A DNA stretch of 64,000 bases, from contig NZ_CP089414.1 in NCBI RefSeq assembly GCF_022394535.1, positions 620,001-684,000 on the forward strand, written 5' to 3'. Shown piece after piece: positions 7,499-17,258 of this stretch (within the stretch, counting starts at the first letter, position 1; each line of letters begins with the position of its first letter). Below the pieces are notes generated by a model, which was not told the DNA's origin, searched no databases, and worked only from the letters and a program-made list of their open reading frames with translations. A program made the translations under genes and the position numbers. The stretch comes from Dyella terrae (GTDB lineage: Bacteria > Pseudomonadota > Gammaproteobacteria > Xanthomonadales > Rhodanobacteraceae).

Positions 7499-10400
7499 AC
7501 GACTACGCCGAGCTGCATTGCCTGTCGAATTTTTCGTTCCAGCGTGGTGCGTCCAGCGCGCGTGAACTGTTCGATCGGGCAAAGGAGTGCGGCTATCGTG
7601 CGCTAGCGATCACTGATGAATGTTCGTTGGCCGGTATCGTGCGCGCTTACGAGGCGTCGCGTGACACGGGGCTGCCTCTGATCGTCGGTGCCGAGTTCCA
7701 GATCGAAGGTGGCACGAAGCTGGTGTTGTTGTGCGAGAACCTGCAAGGCTATACGGCGTTGTGCGCCCTTATCACGCGCGGGCGTCGCGTGGCGGAGAAG
7801 GGTACGTATCGCGTGACGCGCGATGATTTTGCTGATGGCCTGCCGGGTACGCTGGCCTTGTGGTTGCCGCAAGGCGATTTGCGGCAGGAGCGAGGTGCCT
7901 GGCTGAAGACCTTGTTCGATGGGCGCCTGTGGTTGGCCGTCGAACTGCATCACGGGTCGGATGATGCGCGCCGCTTCGAAGAACTGCGCACGCTGGCCGA
8001 GGCGCTGGCATTGCCGATGGTGGCGACGGGCGACGTGCATATGCACGTGCGCCGCCGTCGCGCCCTGCAGGACGTGATGACGGCGATCCGCCATCGCCGC
8101 ACCGTGGCCGAAGCAGGCGACCTGTTATTTCCCAATGGCGAGCGGCATCTGCGTACACGCGAAGCCTTGTCGGCGATCTACTCAGCGGAGCTGATGGCCG
8201 AAAGCGTGCGCATCGCCGAGTGCTGCCATTTCGTGATGACGGATATCAACTATCGCTATCCCGCCGAGTTGGTGCCGGAGGGCGAGACGCCGACCACATG
8301 GCTGCGGCATTTGACGGAGGAAGGCCTGAAGTGGCGCTGGCCGCAGGGTGAGCCGAAGAAGGTGAGGGATCAGGTTGAGTACGAGCTAAAGCTGGTCGAG
8401 AAGCTTGAGTACGAGTCGTACTTCCTCACCGTTCACGAGATCGTGGCGTTTGCGCGCAGCAAGGACATTCTTTGCCAGGGGCGCGGGTCGGCGGCGAACT
8501 CGGCTGTCTGCTATGCGTTGGGCGTGACGGCGGTGGACCCGGCCACGACCACGCTGCTGGTCGAGCGCTTTATCTCTGCAGAGCGCAACGAGCCGCCGGA
8601 TATTGATATCGACTTCGAGCATGAGCGGCGCGAAGAGGTCATCCAGCACATCTACGAAAAGTACGGCCGGGAGCGTGCCGCGCTGGCCGCCACGGTAATC
8701 AGCTATCGCGGCCGCAGCGCCGTGCGCGACGTGGCGCGTGCCCTCGGTTTGCCCTCGGACCAGATCGATCTGTTGTCGCGCACCTTTGCGTGGCAGGACG
8801 GCGACGACCCGATGGATGGCCGCCTGCGCGAGCGCGGTTTCGACCCTGATAGTCCACTGTTACGCCGTGTGCTCGTGCTTACGGCGGAATTGATGGGTTT
8901 TCCGCGCCACCTGTCCCAGCACGTGGGTGGCTTCGTCATCTCCGATCAGCCGCTGTCGAATCTGGTGCCGGTGGAGAACGCCTCCATGCCCGATCGCACC
9001 ATCATCCAATGGGACAAGGATGATCTGGACACCATGCGCCTGCTGAAGGTGGATTGTCTGGCACTGGGCATGCTTACCTGCATCCGCAAGTGTCTGGCCT
9101 TGTTGCAGCATCACCATGGTCGCGTGGAAACGCTGGCGTCGATTCCTCCGGATGATGACGCGACCTATGAGCTGATCCAGCGTGCCGACACCATCGGCGT
9201 GTTCCAGATCGAATCGCGTGCGCAGATGGCCATGCTGCCGCGGCACCGGCCGGAGAATTTCTACGACCTGGTGATCCAGGTGGCCATCGTTCGTCCTGGT
9301 CCGATCCAGGGAGACATGGTGCACCCGTACCTGCGTCGCAAGCGTGGGGAAGAGAAAGTCACCTTTCCCTCTGAAAAGCTCCGTGGCGTTTTTGAGCGCA
9401 CCTTGGGTGTGCCGCTGTTCCAGGAGCAGGTGATGAAGCTGGCTATCGAGGCGGCCGAATACTCGCCCGGCGAAGCGGATCAACTGCGCCGCTCGATGGC
9501 TGCATGGCGACGCAACGGCGACATGGAAATTCATCGCCAGCGGCTGATGGCCGGCATGCTGAAAAATGGATTCACAGAGGAGTTCGCCGCACGTCTGTTC
9601 GAGCAGATCAAGGGCTTTGGCTCGTATGGGTTCCCCGAGAGCCATGCGGCGAGCTTTGCCTTGCTGGTGTATGCCAGCTGCTGGCTCAAATGCCATTACC
9701 GCGCGGCTTTCATGTGCGCCTTGCTCAATGCGCAACCAATGGGGTTCTACGACGCTAGCCAGATCGTGCAGGACACACAGCGTCACGGCATCAAGGTGCG
9801 GCCGGTGGATGTGCGCCATAGCGACTGGGACAACATGCTTGAGGACGACCCTTCGTCGAAGGGTGGTTTTGCGCTTCGGCTGGGCTTCCGACAAGTGCGC
9901 GGATGCCGCCAGGAAGTGATGGCGCAGTTGATGATCGCGCGGGCCCGTCGGCCATTCGACGACGTGGCCGACCTATGCGCCCGCGCCGGGCTCAACCGCC
10001 ATCAGCAGGAGGCGCTGGCCGAGGCGGATGCATTGCGCGGCCTGGCGGGGCACCGTCATCGCGCGCGTTGGGCGATGGCGGGCATCGAGGCGCAATTGCC
10101 GCTGTTCGGCAACACCAGTCCGCAGGAGGACGACGTGGCCTTGCCGCCACCGTCACAGGGTGAAAGCACGCTGGCCGATTACGCGCGCATGGGGCTCAGC
10201 CTGGGGCCGCATCCCCTGCGGCAGATTCGCGCGCGTCTTCGCGCCGCCAAATGCGTGGATTCACGTAGTTTGCAGGGCTGCCTTCACGCCAGTCACGTGC
10301 GCGCTGCGGGCTTGGTCACACAGCGGCAGCGCCCGCAGACCGCCAGTGGTGTGACCTTCATCACCCTGGAAGACGAGTACGGTCCCATCAATGTCGTGGT

Positions 10401-10572
10401 GTGGAGCCACGTGGCTGAGCGGCAGCGGCGTATTTTTCTGGAGTCACGCTTGCTCGGCGTGGACGGTCGCTGGGAGCACGTGGATGGCGTGAGTCACCTT
10501 ATCGCGCATCGCCTGCATGACCTGAGCGAGCTGCTGGGTTCGCTGGACAGTCGTTCGCGTGACTTCCATTGA
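7495..10572 (+). CDS. dnaE2: Error-prone DNA polymerase III alpha subunit DnaE2
   Basis: The protein has 1025 residues. DnaE2 carries out translesion synthesis with ImuA and ImuB. Domain order: PHP domain ([21 protein letters not shown]..., about residues 1-280), the polymerase core with catalytic aspartates in PDIDIDF (D369 and D371), [16 protein letters not shown], the fingers and tandem helix-hairpin-helix region ([19 protein letters not shown]), and a C-terminal OB fold ([26 protein letters not shown]). The start is ATG 7495, overlapping the imuB stop; the longer open frame from 7432 only extends into imuB. Length is normal for DnaE2. Confidence 0.93.
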   Translation: MNDYAELHCLSNFSFQRGASSARELFDRAKECGYRALAITDECSLAGIVRAYEASRDTGLPLIVGAEFQIEGGTKLVLLCENLQGYTALCALITRGRRVAEKGTYRVTRDDFADGLPGTLALWLPQGDLRQERGAWLKTLFDGRLWLAVELHHGSDDARRFEELRTLAEALALPMVATGDVHMHVRRRRALQDVMTAIRHRRTVAEAGDLLFPNGERHLRTREALSAIYSAELMAESVRIAECCHFVMTDINYRYPAELVPEGETPTTWLRHLTEEGLKWRWPQGEPKKVRDQVEYELKLVEKLEYESYFLTVHEIVAFARSKDILCQGRGSAANSAVCYALGVTAVDPATTTLLVERFISAERNEPPDIDIDFEHERREEVIQHIYEKYGRERAALAATVISYRGRSAVRDVARALGLPSDQIDLLSRTFAWQDGDDPMDGRLRERGFDPDSPLLRRVLVLTAELMGFPRHLSQHVGGFVISDQPLSNLVPVENASMPDRTIIQWDKDDLDTMRLLKVDCLALGMLTCIRKCLALLQHHHGRVETLASIPPDDDATYELIQRADTIGVFQIESRAQMAMLPRHRPENFYDLVIQVAIVRPGPIQGDMVHPYLRRKRGEEKVTFPSEKLRGVFERTLGVPLFQEQVMKLAIEAAEYSPGEADQLRRSMAAWRRNGDMEIHRQRLMAGMLKNGFTEEFAARLFEQIKGFGSYGFPESHAASFALLVYASCWLKCHYRAAFMCALLNAQPMGFYDASQIVQDTQRHGIKVRPVDVRHSDWDNMLEDDPSSKGGFALRLGFRQVRGCRQEVMAQLMIARARRPFDDVADLCARAGLNRHQQEALAEADALRGLAGHRHRARWAMAGIEAQLPLFGNTSPQEDDVALPPPSQGESTLADYARMGLSLGPHPLRQIRARLRAAKCVDSRSLQGCLHASHVRAAGLVTQRQRPQTASGVTFITLEDEYGPINVVVWSHVAERQRRIFLESRLLGVDGRWEHVDGVSHLIAHRLHDLSELLGSLDSRSRDFH

Positions 10573-10600
10573 GTGCACGGTTTCAGTGTGTCGCCGGGGA

Positions 10601-10711
10601 GATGCCGAGCTCGCCAAGCAGTGGCCGGTCATCAACGCCAAGATTCCGGCCATGTTCGACGCCGCCGACTGGGACGGCCGCCCGCATAAGCGGGCTTTCC
10701 TGATTCGCTGA
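10601..10711 (+). pseudogene. Decayed C-terminal fragment of ferredoxin FdxA
   Basis: The frame 10601-10711 reads DAELAKQWPVINAKIPAMFD, then AADWDGRPHKRAFLIR and stop. This closely resembles the DUF3470 tail of seven-iron ferredoxins (typically NAELAKxWPxI...DADxWxGxPGK). The N-terminal cluster-binding domain with its Cys motifs is absent; dnaE2 ends just upstream. It therefore appears to be a remnant left by a deletion. It has no start codon of its own. Confidence 0.55.
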
Positions 10712-10721
10712 GCGTGGCTGC

Positions 10722-12644
10722 TCAGGCGCTACGTGCTCGCCAGCGATTGACTGCGAAGCCGAAGGCAAGCATCAGCGCCACGGCCAACTGTGCCAACAAG
10801 GATTGCCACGTGGGGTAGATGCCCAACAGGTCAATGGATGGTGCTGGCGCCACGGTGACGGCTGTCCATCCCGCCTCCTGCAAGGCGGCTACGCCCTTGC
10901 CTGTAAGCACGATGGCGAGCACGGCGATCACCAGCGAACTGACAGAGAAGAACAACCCCAGTGGCAGGCGCTGGCTGGTACGCAGCAGCACCCAGGCGAT
11001 GACGCCGAGCATGACTGCGCCGGCAGCCAGCCCGGCGAGCAGCCACACACCCTGACCCTCGTTCCACAGCGCCGTGTAGAACAGGATGGTTTCAAACACC
11101 TCGCGATAGACCGAGATAAAGGTGAGGCCGAACACGAACCAGGCCGAACGCCGGTTCAAGGCCGTCGCCATCTTTGCTTTCAGGTAGGACTGCCAGCGGC
11201 CGCCGATGCTCTTTTGGTGCATCCACAGGCCCACGCCCAGCAACACGGCGGCGGCGAACAGCGACGATAGGCCCTCGGTCAGTTCGCGGCTGGCGCCGCT
11301 GATCGAAATCGCATAACTGGCCGCCGCCCAGGTGATGGCGCCGGCCAACAAGGCGAGTGTCCAACCCCAATGCACGTAACGTGTCGCGTCATGCCTATCC
11401 GCTTTGCGCAGGAAGGCGAGCAGGGCGACGACGACCAGGAGGGCTTCCAGGCCTTCGCGCACCAGGATGGTGAACGCACCGATGAACGTCGTCATGGGGC
11501 TGGCTGCCGTTTCGGACAGCACGGTCTGCGCCTGCCCGAGCAGGCCGTCGACCTCGTGCGCCTGCTTGGTCACGGCATCATCGTTAGGGGATTGCGACAG
11601 CGTCGTGCGGTACGCACCCATCGCAGTTTCGATGCGTGCACGCAACGAGGCATTGCGCGTATCCAGTTGCGCCTCGACCGGCTCGACGCCGTCCAGATAG
11701 GCCGACAGAGCGAGCTGCCTGGCTTCTTCGCTTTTACCGTTGCGATGCGCTTCCAGGCTGTCCGCCAGTCGAGCACGCGCCAGCGGTATGCCGGCGAGTG
11801 CCTCATGCACGGCCCCGGGGTGGGCACGCAAGTAGCCGATGATGAGGTGCGCCTGTGCAACGCCCAGTGTGTCGGCCAAGCCCGCCGCGCGAGCACGGGC
11901 TAATTCGCTCGGCGAGGCGATAGCGCCTCGGGCGCGTGCATCGTCCCGCCACGCTTGCTCGCCCCGCGTCGCAGTCACGGGATAAGCGAGCGTGCCCACG
12001 TAATAGGCCAGCGACCAGCGGTCGTCGCTGGAAAGCGCTTGGGCGTAGCTCACCATCGGCGTGCCGGCGACGCCCTGGGTAATCACCTCGTACAACGACA
12101 GCGGGCTGCGCTGGTCGGCGCGACTCACCTCGGTGAAATCGATCGGGCGAGGCGAGAGCTGGAGTCCTGCAGGGCCGTCGCCATGCCCGGTGGCGCCGTG
12201 GCAGGCCGCACACTGCGCCTGGTAAAGCGATGCGCCACGTGTCAGATCGGGTGTTTTCGTCGGCGCCGTGGGAATGGGGTAGGCCTGCAGCAGCGTGTCC
12301 GTGAGCGCATGCGCCTGCCGCGCCACATCGGCCTCGGGTGCCTTGGCATCGATCAGCGACACCAGCTGGTCAGCTTGCTGTCGCAGTGCCGGTGTGGCCG
12401 GTGATACCGGCAGGGCCAGTACGCGCTCGCGCGCATGGCGCGCAAACTCTCGCATCTCGGCGTATTCCGAGGCGCTCACGACTTCACCGTGGTTGACTGC
12501 GCCGGCGTAGTCCGCCGCGAGGTAATCGAGCATCTGCCAGGTCTGCGGCACACTCGACGTGGGGTCGTCGATGGCTTGTTGCGCCAACGCAGGTGATGCG
12601 CCGAGTCCGAAGGCAAGGAGCAGGATTGCGAGCTTCCGGGTCAC
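10722..12644 (-). CDS. Cytochrome c / FTR1 family iron permease
   Basis: The protein has about 640 residues. A signal peptide (TRKLAILLLAFGLGASPALAQ) is followed by a periplasmic part with a cytochrome c haem motif CAACH near residue 145 and a long helical segment, then a seven-helix FTR1 permease domain. The two iron-binding REXXE-type motifs are VREGLEA (about residue 395) and YREVFET. FTR1 proteins import iron after oxidation of Fe(II); the fused cytochrome domain presumably passes electrons. ATG 12668 is in frame but lies inside a large palindrome; GTG 12644 starts right at the signal peptide and is preferred. A globin gene lies just upstream on the same strand. Confidence 0.85.
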   Translation of the reverse strand: MTRKLAILLLAFGLGASPALAQQAIDDPTSSVPQTWQMLDYLAADYAGAVNHGEVVSASEYAEMREFARHARERVLALPVSPATPALRQQADQLVSLIDAKAPEADVARQAHALTDTLLQAYPIPTAPTKTPDLTRGASLYQAQCAACHGATGHGDGPAGLQLSPRPIDFTEVSRADQRSPLSLYEVITQGVAGTPMVSYAQALSSDDRWSLAYYVGTLAYPVTATRGEQAWRDDARARGAIASPSELARARAAGLADTLGVAQAHLIIGYLRAHPGAVHEALAGIPLARARLADSLEAHRNGKSEEARQLALSAYLDGVEPVEAQLDTRNASLRARIETAMGAYRTTLSQSPNDDAVTKQAHEVDGLLGQAQTVLSETAASPMTTFIGAFTILVREGLEALLVVVALLAFLRKADRHDATRYVHWGWTLALLAGAITWAAASYAISISGASRELTEGLSSLFAAAVLLGVGLWMHQKSIGGRWQSYLKAKMATALNRRSAWFVFGLTFISVYREVFETILFYTALWNEGQGVWLLAGLAAGAVMLGVIAWVLLRTSQRLPLGLFFSVSSLVIAVLAIVLTGKGVAALQEAGWTAVTVAPAPSIDLLGIYPTWQSLLAQLAVALMLAFGFAVNRWRARSA

Positions 12645-12678
12645 TTTACAAATGCGATCTATTCTCATTTGTAAAGTG
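12642..12678. promoter_or_regulatory. Palindrome with Fur-like core over the FTR1 start
   Basis: Perfect 13-bp arms (CACTTTACAAATG at 12642-12654, complementary at 12666-12678) flank an 11-bp centre. On the coding strand the core reads AATGAGAATAGATCGCATT, whose left half TGAGAAT matches a Fur half-site while the right half is weak. The GTG start codon of the permease is at one edge. An iron-responsive operator is plausible from context; an mRNA hairpin over the start is the alternative. Confidence 0.5.
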
Positions 12679-12686
12679 TACTCTCG

Positions 12687-13106
12687 TTACGATGTGATAT
12701 GCAGTGGTCCCAGGATCCGGGACGGGTGCTCCAGTGCCAGCCGGCCATGGCCGATGCCCTGGCTGATGCTTTGGGCAATACGCTCGGCCGTGCTGATGAA
12801 AAGCTCGGCCGTGGGCGGGTCGAAGACCTCGCGGGCAGTTTCACCCCACAACGCCAGCCAACGGTGAAACAGCGCCTGTGGAAACGCAGGCAGCGCGCGA
12901 TGCACGCCCATTGGATTGCCGTGGTATCGCCCGGTGCGCAAGATGAGGGACGACCAGAAGTCGCGCAGCGTGTGCTTGTGCGCGGTCCAGTCGTGAATAG
13001 CGGTGTTGAACACCGGGCCCAGTTCCTCGTCTGCGCGGACCTTGTCGTAGAAGCGGTCGACCAGCGTCGCGATGCCGACCTCGTTTGCAGCAGGGAAAAG
13101 TGCCAT
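12687..13106 (-). CDS. Group III truncated haemoglobin
   Basis: The protein has 139 residues. The pattern IATLVDRFYDKVRADEELGPVFNTAIHDW, then HKHTLRDFWSSLILRTGRYHGNPMGVHRAL and FHRWLALWGETARE (proximal His in FHRW) fits the TrHb3 family. These small globins bind O2 or NO and are often linked to NO detoxification. ATG 13106 gives the expected N-terminus. The stop lies 42 bp before the FTR1 permease start on the same strand; a possible nnrS remnant lies upstream. Confidence 0.85.
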   Translation of the reverse strand: MALFPAANEVGIATLVDRFYDKVRADEELGPVFNTAIHDWTAHKHTLRDFWSSLILRTGRYHGNPMGVHRALPAFPQALFHRWLALWGETAREVFDPPTAELFISTAERIAQSISQGIGHGRLALEHPSRILGPLHITS

Positions 13107-13133
13107 GAGTGAACGTCGTCTCAGTGAGGCGTG

Positions 13134-13388
13134 CTAGCCCGGTGCGCCATCGCGCCCTGGCGTGAGGTACATCCATAACGATCGCGCCACCCAGGGCGTG
13201 AGTGCAAGCAGCCAGAGCGCTGCCGCGGCGATGTACCACGGCCACGGTGGTGACATGTATTCGCCGGCTATGCGAATCAAGGCGACCAGCTGCAGGGCGG
13301 TGTAGAGCACCAACAGCAGTCCTGGTCGTCGCGCCTTGATCTGCGTCAGATTTGCGCGCAGGTGCTGCCCCGGCTGTCCACGATGACT
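13134..13388 (-). pseudogene. Possible C-terminal remnant of NnrS-type membrane protein
   Basis: An open frame of 85 codons without a proper ATG start encodes two membrane helices (GLLLVLYTALQLVALIRIAG and WPWYIAAAALWLLALTPWVA) and ends SLWMYLTPGRDGAPG. This resembles the last two helices and the PRVDGxPG-like tail of NnrS, a haem- and copper-containing NO-response protein. The frame is closed upstream by TGA at 13389-13391. It could instead be a small membrane protein starting at an internal GTG or ATG. The link to the neighbouring globin (NO) supports the NnrS reading. Confidence 0.35.
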
Positions 13389-13444
13389 TCATGCACGGGT
13401 GCGTCCCCGCTTGCCGGCGCATGCTCTACGCCAGGGAGAGGGTC

Positions 13445-14182
13445 ATGATTCGAAAACTACTGACAGGCGGGCTTTTGGCCTTGGGCATGGTTGTGGTGTC
13501 GGCGCATGCCGAAGAAGCGCCAGCAGCCTTGCGCGATGTGCTGGTCAAAACCACTCAAGCACTGATGGATGCGTTGCCAGTGGGCGACAAGACGCCCTGG
13601 GAGCAATGGGTCACGGACGACGCGGTAATCATCGACGAGTTCGGCCGGGTGGCGAGCAAGGCCGACACCATTGCATCGCTGCGCCATTTTCCCTCTGGCG
13701 TCACCGGCAGCATGGAGATGCGCGATCCGCATGCCTGGCTGCACGGCGACAGTGCCTTGCTTAGTGTCGAGGAGTACGAGCGCGAATCCTATTTTGGCCA
13801 GTCGTTCGTGGTGCGCTACCGGTCGCTGCTCACCTTCGTTAAGCAGGGTGGTCAATGGAAACTGGCTGGCGCCCAGGACGTCACCATTCCCACGCCACCG
13901 TCCAGGCTGGACGTTCCCGGCCTCGTGCTGGATGACTACGTGGGCACCTTTCGCTATGCGCCGGGGCGCGCATGGGTCGTCTCCGTCGATCATGGCGTGC
14001 TTGGTTACGTGACGCGACCCGGCGGCCCCGTGAACACGCTGCAGCCCGTGGCGAAGGATGTCTTCATGGGTACCGACGACGAGCGCAACCTGCTGGTCTT
14101 CCAGCGCGACGAGCACGGCAAGGTCAGCGCGTTGATCGAGCGGCGGAAATTCAATGACCTGAGGCTGGGCAAGGAAGGCTGA
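13445..14182 (+). CDS. Secreted DUF4440/SnoaL-like protein
   Basis: The protein has 245 residues. ATG 13445 follows GGGAGAGGG and begins a signal peptide (MIRKLLTGGLLALGMVVVSAHA). Residues 30-145 look like an NTF2/SnoaL fold (DALPVGDKTPWEQWVTDDAVIIDEFG..., then VVRYRSLLTFVKQGGQWKLAGAQD). A second beta-rich domain follows (LDDYVGTFRYAPGRAWVVSVDHG...), like the tail found in some serine-hydrolase and DUF3471-type proteins. It is probably periplasmic; no substrate can be named. The open frame extends upstream to 13352 but lacks a signal there. Confidence 0.7.
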   Translation: MIRKLLTGGLLALGMVVVSAHAEEAPAALRDVLVKTTQALMDALPVGDKTPWEQWVTDDAVIIDEFGRVASKADTIASLRHFPSGVTGSMEMRDPHAWLHGDSALLSVEEYERESYFGQSFVVRYRSLLTFVKQGGQWKLAGAQDVTIPTPPSRLDVPGLVLDDYVGTFRYAPGRAWVVSVDHGVLGYVTRPGGPVNTLQPVAKDVFMGTDDERNLLVFQRDEHGKVSALIERRKFNDLRLGKEG

Positions 14183-14246
14183 CGCATTGCCGCGCCGTTT
14201 TGTGTCCCATGGATCCATACAGACATATCGACAAGGAAGCACACGC

Positions 14247-14675
14247 ATGGCATCTCCCGCATCTGGAAAGACAGCCCTTGAGGATTGGAAGGTTCCCGTC
14301 AAATTGAAGCTTGCCGCGCTGTGGGCAAGCCTGATGTTCTGCTACATCTACGGCGACTATTTCGGGCTCTTTCAGCCAGGCACATTGCAAAGCATGCTGG
14401 AAGGAAAAATGGGGCCGCTCGGGCCCACGACGCAGGGCGTGCTGCTGGGCACCTCCATCCTGATGGCAGTGCCCAGCGTGATGGTCTTTCTGTCGCTGGT
14501 GATGAGGCCGCTGGCAGGTCGGGTGGTGAACGTGGTGTTGGGCCTGCTCTACGCGATCATCATGGCCGTGTCGATGCCGGGTGCCTGGACGTTCTATCTG
14601 TTTCTCGGCGTCATCGAGATCGTGCTTTCCCTGTTGATCGTCTGGTACGCGTGGCGGTGGCCGCGTTCAGCTTAG
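14247..14675 (+). CDS. DUF6326 family membrane protein
   Basis: The protein has 142 residues and four membrane helices. The opening KLKLAALWASLMFCYIYGDYF followed by LFQPG is typical of the DUF6326 family, which has no assigned function. ATG 14247 follows AAGGAAG at a good distance; earlier starts in the frame lack an SD. It stands alone on the plus strand, 64 bp after the secreted DUF4440 gene. Confidence 0.65.
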   Translation: MASPASGKTALEDWKVPVKLKLAALWASLMFCYIYGDYFGLFQPGTLQSMLEGKMGPLGPTTQGVLLGTSILMAVPSVMVFLSLVMRPLAGRVVNVVLGLLYAIIMAVSMPGAWTFYLFLGVIEIVLSLLIVWYAWRWPRSA

Positions 14676-14984
14676 TAGGGCTATGGCCCCGGCATTGAGG
14701 CGACTCTGCTTGGGGCTAGGGTAGCGACCTGCGCGGATCGGCGGGGCATTGTCGCCGTGTCCGTGCGGGTGCCCGTCAGGGGCTCGCCGGCAAAATCCTG
14801 CGACGGATAGCGTGTCTGGGCCGCATTGGGTCGGTGCTCTGGCGGGGGCGGTGCAGGGCCCATGGCTTAGCGGTTAGCATCATCGGCCAGGCTTTTGCCT
14901 TGGTCCCGGCTATTGTGGGCGCCTGCATGGCGTCCAGTGATCCATCCGGGGCCAGCATCGTTACCACACCGGGAAGGACACTGA
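14676..14984. other. Intergenic region without recognised gene
   Basis: This 309-bp stretch precedes the GT28 glycosyltransferase. Its short frames lack starts or family resemblance, and I see no tRNA, terminator with T-tract, or strong palindrome. GGGAAGGA at the end is the SD of the next gene. Confidence 0.5.
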
Positions 14985-16121
14985 GTGAGCAAGCGAATTC
15001 TACTTTTGAGCGTTTCCGCAGGCGCCGGTCATGTGCGCGCCGCCGAAGCGCTGCGCACCTGCGCGGATGGCTACGAGGATGTGTCGACGTTGCATCTCGA
15101 CGTCATGGACTATGTGCCGGACAGTTTCCGCGCGATCTACGCCGACTCCTACATCAAGCTGGTCAATGCGCATCCGACCCTGTGGGGCATGCTCTATAAG
15201 AGCAGCTCGGACATGAAGCCGACGGCCCTGGTGCAAAAGGTCCGCCGCACGACGGAGCGCCTCAGTACGCGCGCCTTGCTCAAAGCCATCAAGGAATTTG
15301 GCCCGGATGCGATCGTCTGCACGCACTTCCTTCCCGCCGAACTCCTGATGCACGAAATCCGCCGCGATCGCTTACATGTCCCGGTATGGGTGCAAGTGAC
15401 CGATTTCGATCTGCACCGGATGTGGGTGATCCCGCTCATGACCGGCTACTTTGCGGCCAATGACGAAATCGCCTTCCGCATGCGGGCTAATGGCATCCCT
15501 GCCGAGCAGATCCACGTCACCGGCATTCCGATCATGCCTGCCTTTTCGCGACCGCTGGAGCGCGCGGCATGCGCTGCGCAGTTCGGGCTCGATCCGGCAC
15601 GACAGACCCTTCTGCTCATGGGTGGTGGTGCGGGCGTGGGTGGCCTGGATGGCGTCGCGAAAGAGCTTCTGTCTGCCGAGGGCGACTTCCAGTTGATCGT
15701 GCTCGCTGGCCGCAACGCCAAGGCACTGGCCGCGCTCAAGACCTTGGCGGAACAGTACCCGCAACGTCTGTTTCCCCAGGGATTTACGCAGGAAGTGGAG
15801 CGGCTGATGGCCTGCGCCGACGCCGTCATCACCAAGCCCGGCGGTTTGACCACGTCCGAATGCCTCGCCGTGGGCTTGCCGATGATCGTCAATGCGCCCA
15901 TTCCCGGGCAGGAAGAGCACAACGCGGATTACCTGCTGGAGCAGGGCGCCGCGCTGAAGGCGGTCGACGAGCTTGGTCTTGTCTATCGCGTTCGCCATCT
16001 GGTCCGGCACCCGGACAAGCTCGCCGCGATGGGGCGTAGCGCCAAGGCACTGGGTCGCCCGCAGGCCGCTGGCGCTGTGCTGGACGTGGTGTTTGCCGAT
16101 CTCGCCGGGCGCGCGGGTTGA
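14985..16121 (+). CDS. GT28/MGDG-synthase-like glycosyltransferase
   Basis: The protein has 378 residues. The N-terminal LLLSVSAGAGHVRAAEAL, an insertion rich in aromatic residues (YADSYIKLVNAHPTLWGMLY), and the C-terminal donor-binding motif ITKPGGLTTSECLAVGLPMI define the family of monogalactosyldiacylglycerol synthases and diacylglycerol glucosyltransferases. It probably glycosylates a membrane lipid at the inner face of the inner membrane. Start GTG 14985 follows GGGAAGGA. The stop TGA overlaps the next ATG (TGATG), so the two genes are coupled. Confidence 0.8.
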   Translation: MSKRILLLSVSAGAGHVRAAEALRTCADGYEDVSTLHLDVMDYVPDSFRAIYADSYIKLVNAHPTLWGMLYKSSSDMKPTALVQKVRRTTERLSTRALLKAIKEFGPDAIVCTHFLPAELLMHEIRRDRLHVPVWVQVTDFDLHRMWVIPLMTGYFAANDEIAFRMRANGIPAEQIHVTGIPIMPAFSRPLERAACAAQFGLDPARQTLLLMGGGAGVGGLDGVAKELLSAEGDFQLIVLAGRNAKALAALKTLAEQYPQRLFPQGFTQEVERLMACADAVITKPGGLTTSECLAVGLPMIVNAPIPGQEEHNADYLLEQGAALKAVDELGLVYRVRHLVRHPDKLAAMGRSAKALGRPQAAGAVLDVVFADLAGRAG

Positions 16122-16615
16122 TGGCCAAGGGTTTTCAGTCGCGACGGGCGCTCGTGTTTGCTGTTCTGTGGACCTTGCTGCTCTCCTTCTTCTTCGCGAA
16201 GGTGGAGGTGCAGATCGAAGGTGCTGCCGGATGGGCCGCCAATCTTCCGACCTGGCGCATCGAGCATCACTGGATGCTCGATCTTTTCTGGGGCGGGCGC
16301 CCGATGACCGGCTACCACGCATGGGTCTTTCCCTGCATGGCGTTGTTCTTCCATTTTCCGCTGGCGTTCGACGCTCATTGGTCGTGGCGGGCGGAGGCGC
16401 GGGTGATCGGGTGCGTCATGATGTTCTGGGTCAGCGAGGATTTTCTCTGGTTCGCATTGAACCCAGCCTTCGGCCTGGGGCACTTTTCGCCACAGTGGGT
16501 TCCTTGGCATAAGCATTGGTTGGGCCCGGCGCCGACGGATTACTGGGTGTATCTCGCTGTTGCTTTGCTGATGTTCTATCTGTCCAGCCGGCCGAAACGA
16601 AGCCGTTACCTCTGA
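16121..16615 (+). CDS. Hypothetical integral membrane protein
   Basis: The protein has 164 residues and about four helices: ALVFAVLWTLLLSFFFA, WVFPCMALFFHFPLAF, ARVIGCVMMFWVSEDFLWFAL and YWVYLAVALLMFYL. It is rich in Trp, His and Phe, with an HHW and WHKHW motif. I do not recognise the family. The ATG overlaps the stop of the glycosyltransferase, so the products probably act together, for example in glycolipid synthesis or export (inference). Confidence 0.7.
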   Translation: MAKGFQSRRALVFAVLWTLLLSFFFAKVEVQIEGAAGWAANLPTWRIEHHWMLDLFWGGRPMTGYHAWVFPCMALFFHFPLAFDAHWSWRAEARVIGCVMMFWVSEDFLWFALNPAFGLGHFSPQWVPWHKHWLGPAPTDYWVYLAVALLMFYLSSRPKRSRYL

Positions 16616-16649
16616 ATCACTGGCATGTGTCGGTGCGGACGCTATCCGC

Positions 16650-17204
16650 ATGGGTGGCGTTATCTTGCCGACACGCCTATTGCACAAGACCTCTATGACT
16701 GCCGAACGCAATCCACGCTGGGCTTCCGTTGTCGATCGAAGCGGGAACCTTCACCGCATGACCGACTCGCTGTATCGCAGCGAGCAGCCGCTCAAAGGTC
16801 ACATCGATCTGCTGAAATCATTGGGTGTTGCCACGGTCATCAGCTTCCGTGCGTTTCATTCAGACTGGCGGCTGCTGGAAGAGGCGGCCATGCGCCGACA
16901 CAGGATTCCGATGCATACGTGGCGCATCCGTGACCGCGAAGTGGAGGAAGCCTTGCGCCACATTCGTACGGCGGAAACCTATGGCGCCGTGTTGATCCAC
17001 TGCCAGCATGGTGCGGACCGCACTGGCCTGGTCTCGGCGATGTACCGCATGATCTATCAGGGCTGGAGCAAAGAAGAAGCCCTGGACGAGCTGCTGCATG
17101 GCGGCTATGGCTTCCATTCCATCTGGAAGAACATCCCTCATTACATTGAGAGGCTGGATCTCGCTGCCTTCCGCGAGCGGCTGGCTGCCTCGCCTGCATC
17201 TTGA
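16650..17204 (+). CDS. Dual-specificity/tyrosine phosphatase family protein
   Basis: The protein has up to 184 residues. The active-site loop Cx5R is seen in IHCQHGADRTGLVSAMYRM, preceded by a DxxR-like segment (HTWRIRDREVEEALRHI) and YRSEQPLKGHIDLLKSLGVATVISFR, typical of Siw14/DSP-like bacterial phosphatases. It should remove phosphate from phosphotyrosine or a related phosphoester. ATG 16695 is an alternative start and removes a short N-terminal extension. It follows the membrane protein by 34 bp. Confidence 0.75.
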   Translation: MGGVILPTRLLHKTSMTAERNPRWASVVDRSGNLHRMTDSLYRSEQPLKGHIDLLKSLGVATVISFRAFHSDWRLLEEAAMRRHRIPMHTWRIRDREVEEALRHIRTAETYGAVLIHCQHGADRTGLVSAMYRMIYQGWSKEEALDELLHGGYGFHSIWKNIPHYIERLDLAAFRERLAASPAS

Positions 17205-17258
17205 GGCACACTCGTCGGCTCGCGTTGCCTGCGGTGACGCGCGTTTAATGACACTATC

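Noticed and set aside
6419-7582. 387-residue minus-strand frame over imuB
   Set aside because: Antisense shadow of a conserved gene.
8860-9894. 344-residue minus-strand frame over dnaE2
   Set aside because: Antisense shadow of the polymerase core.
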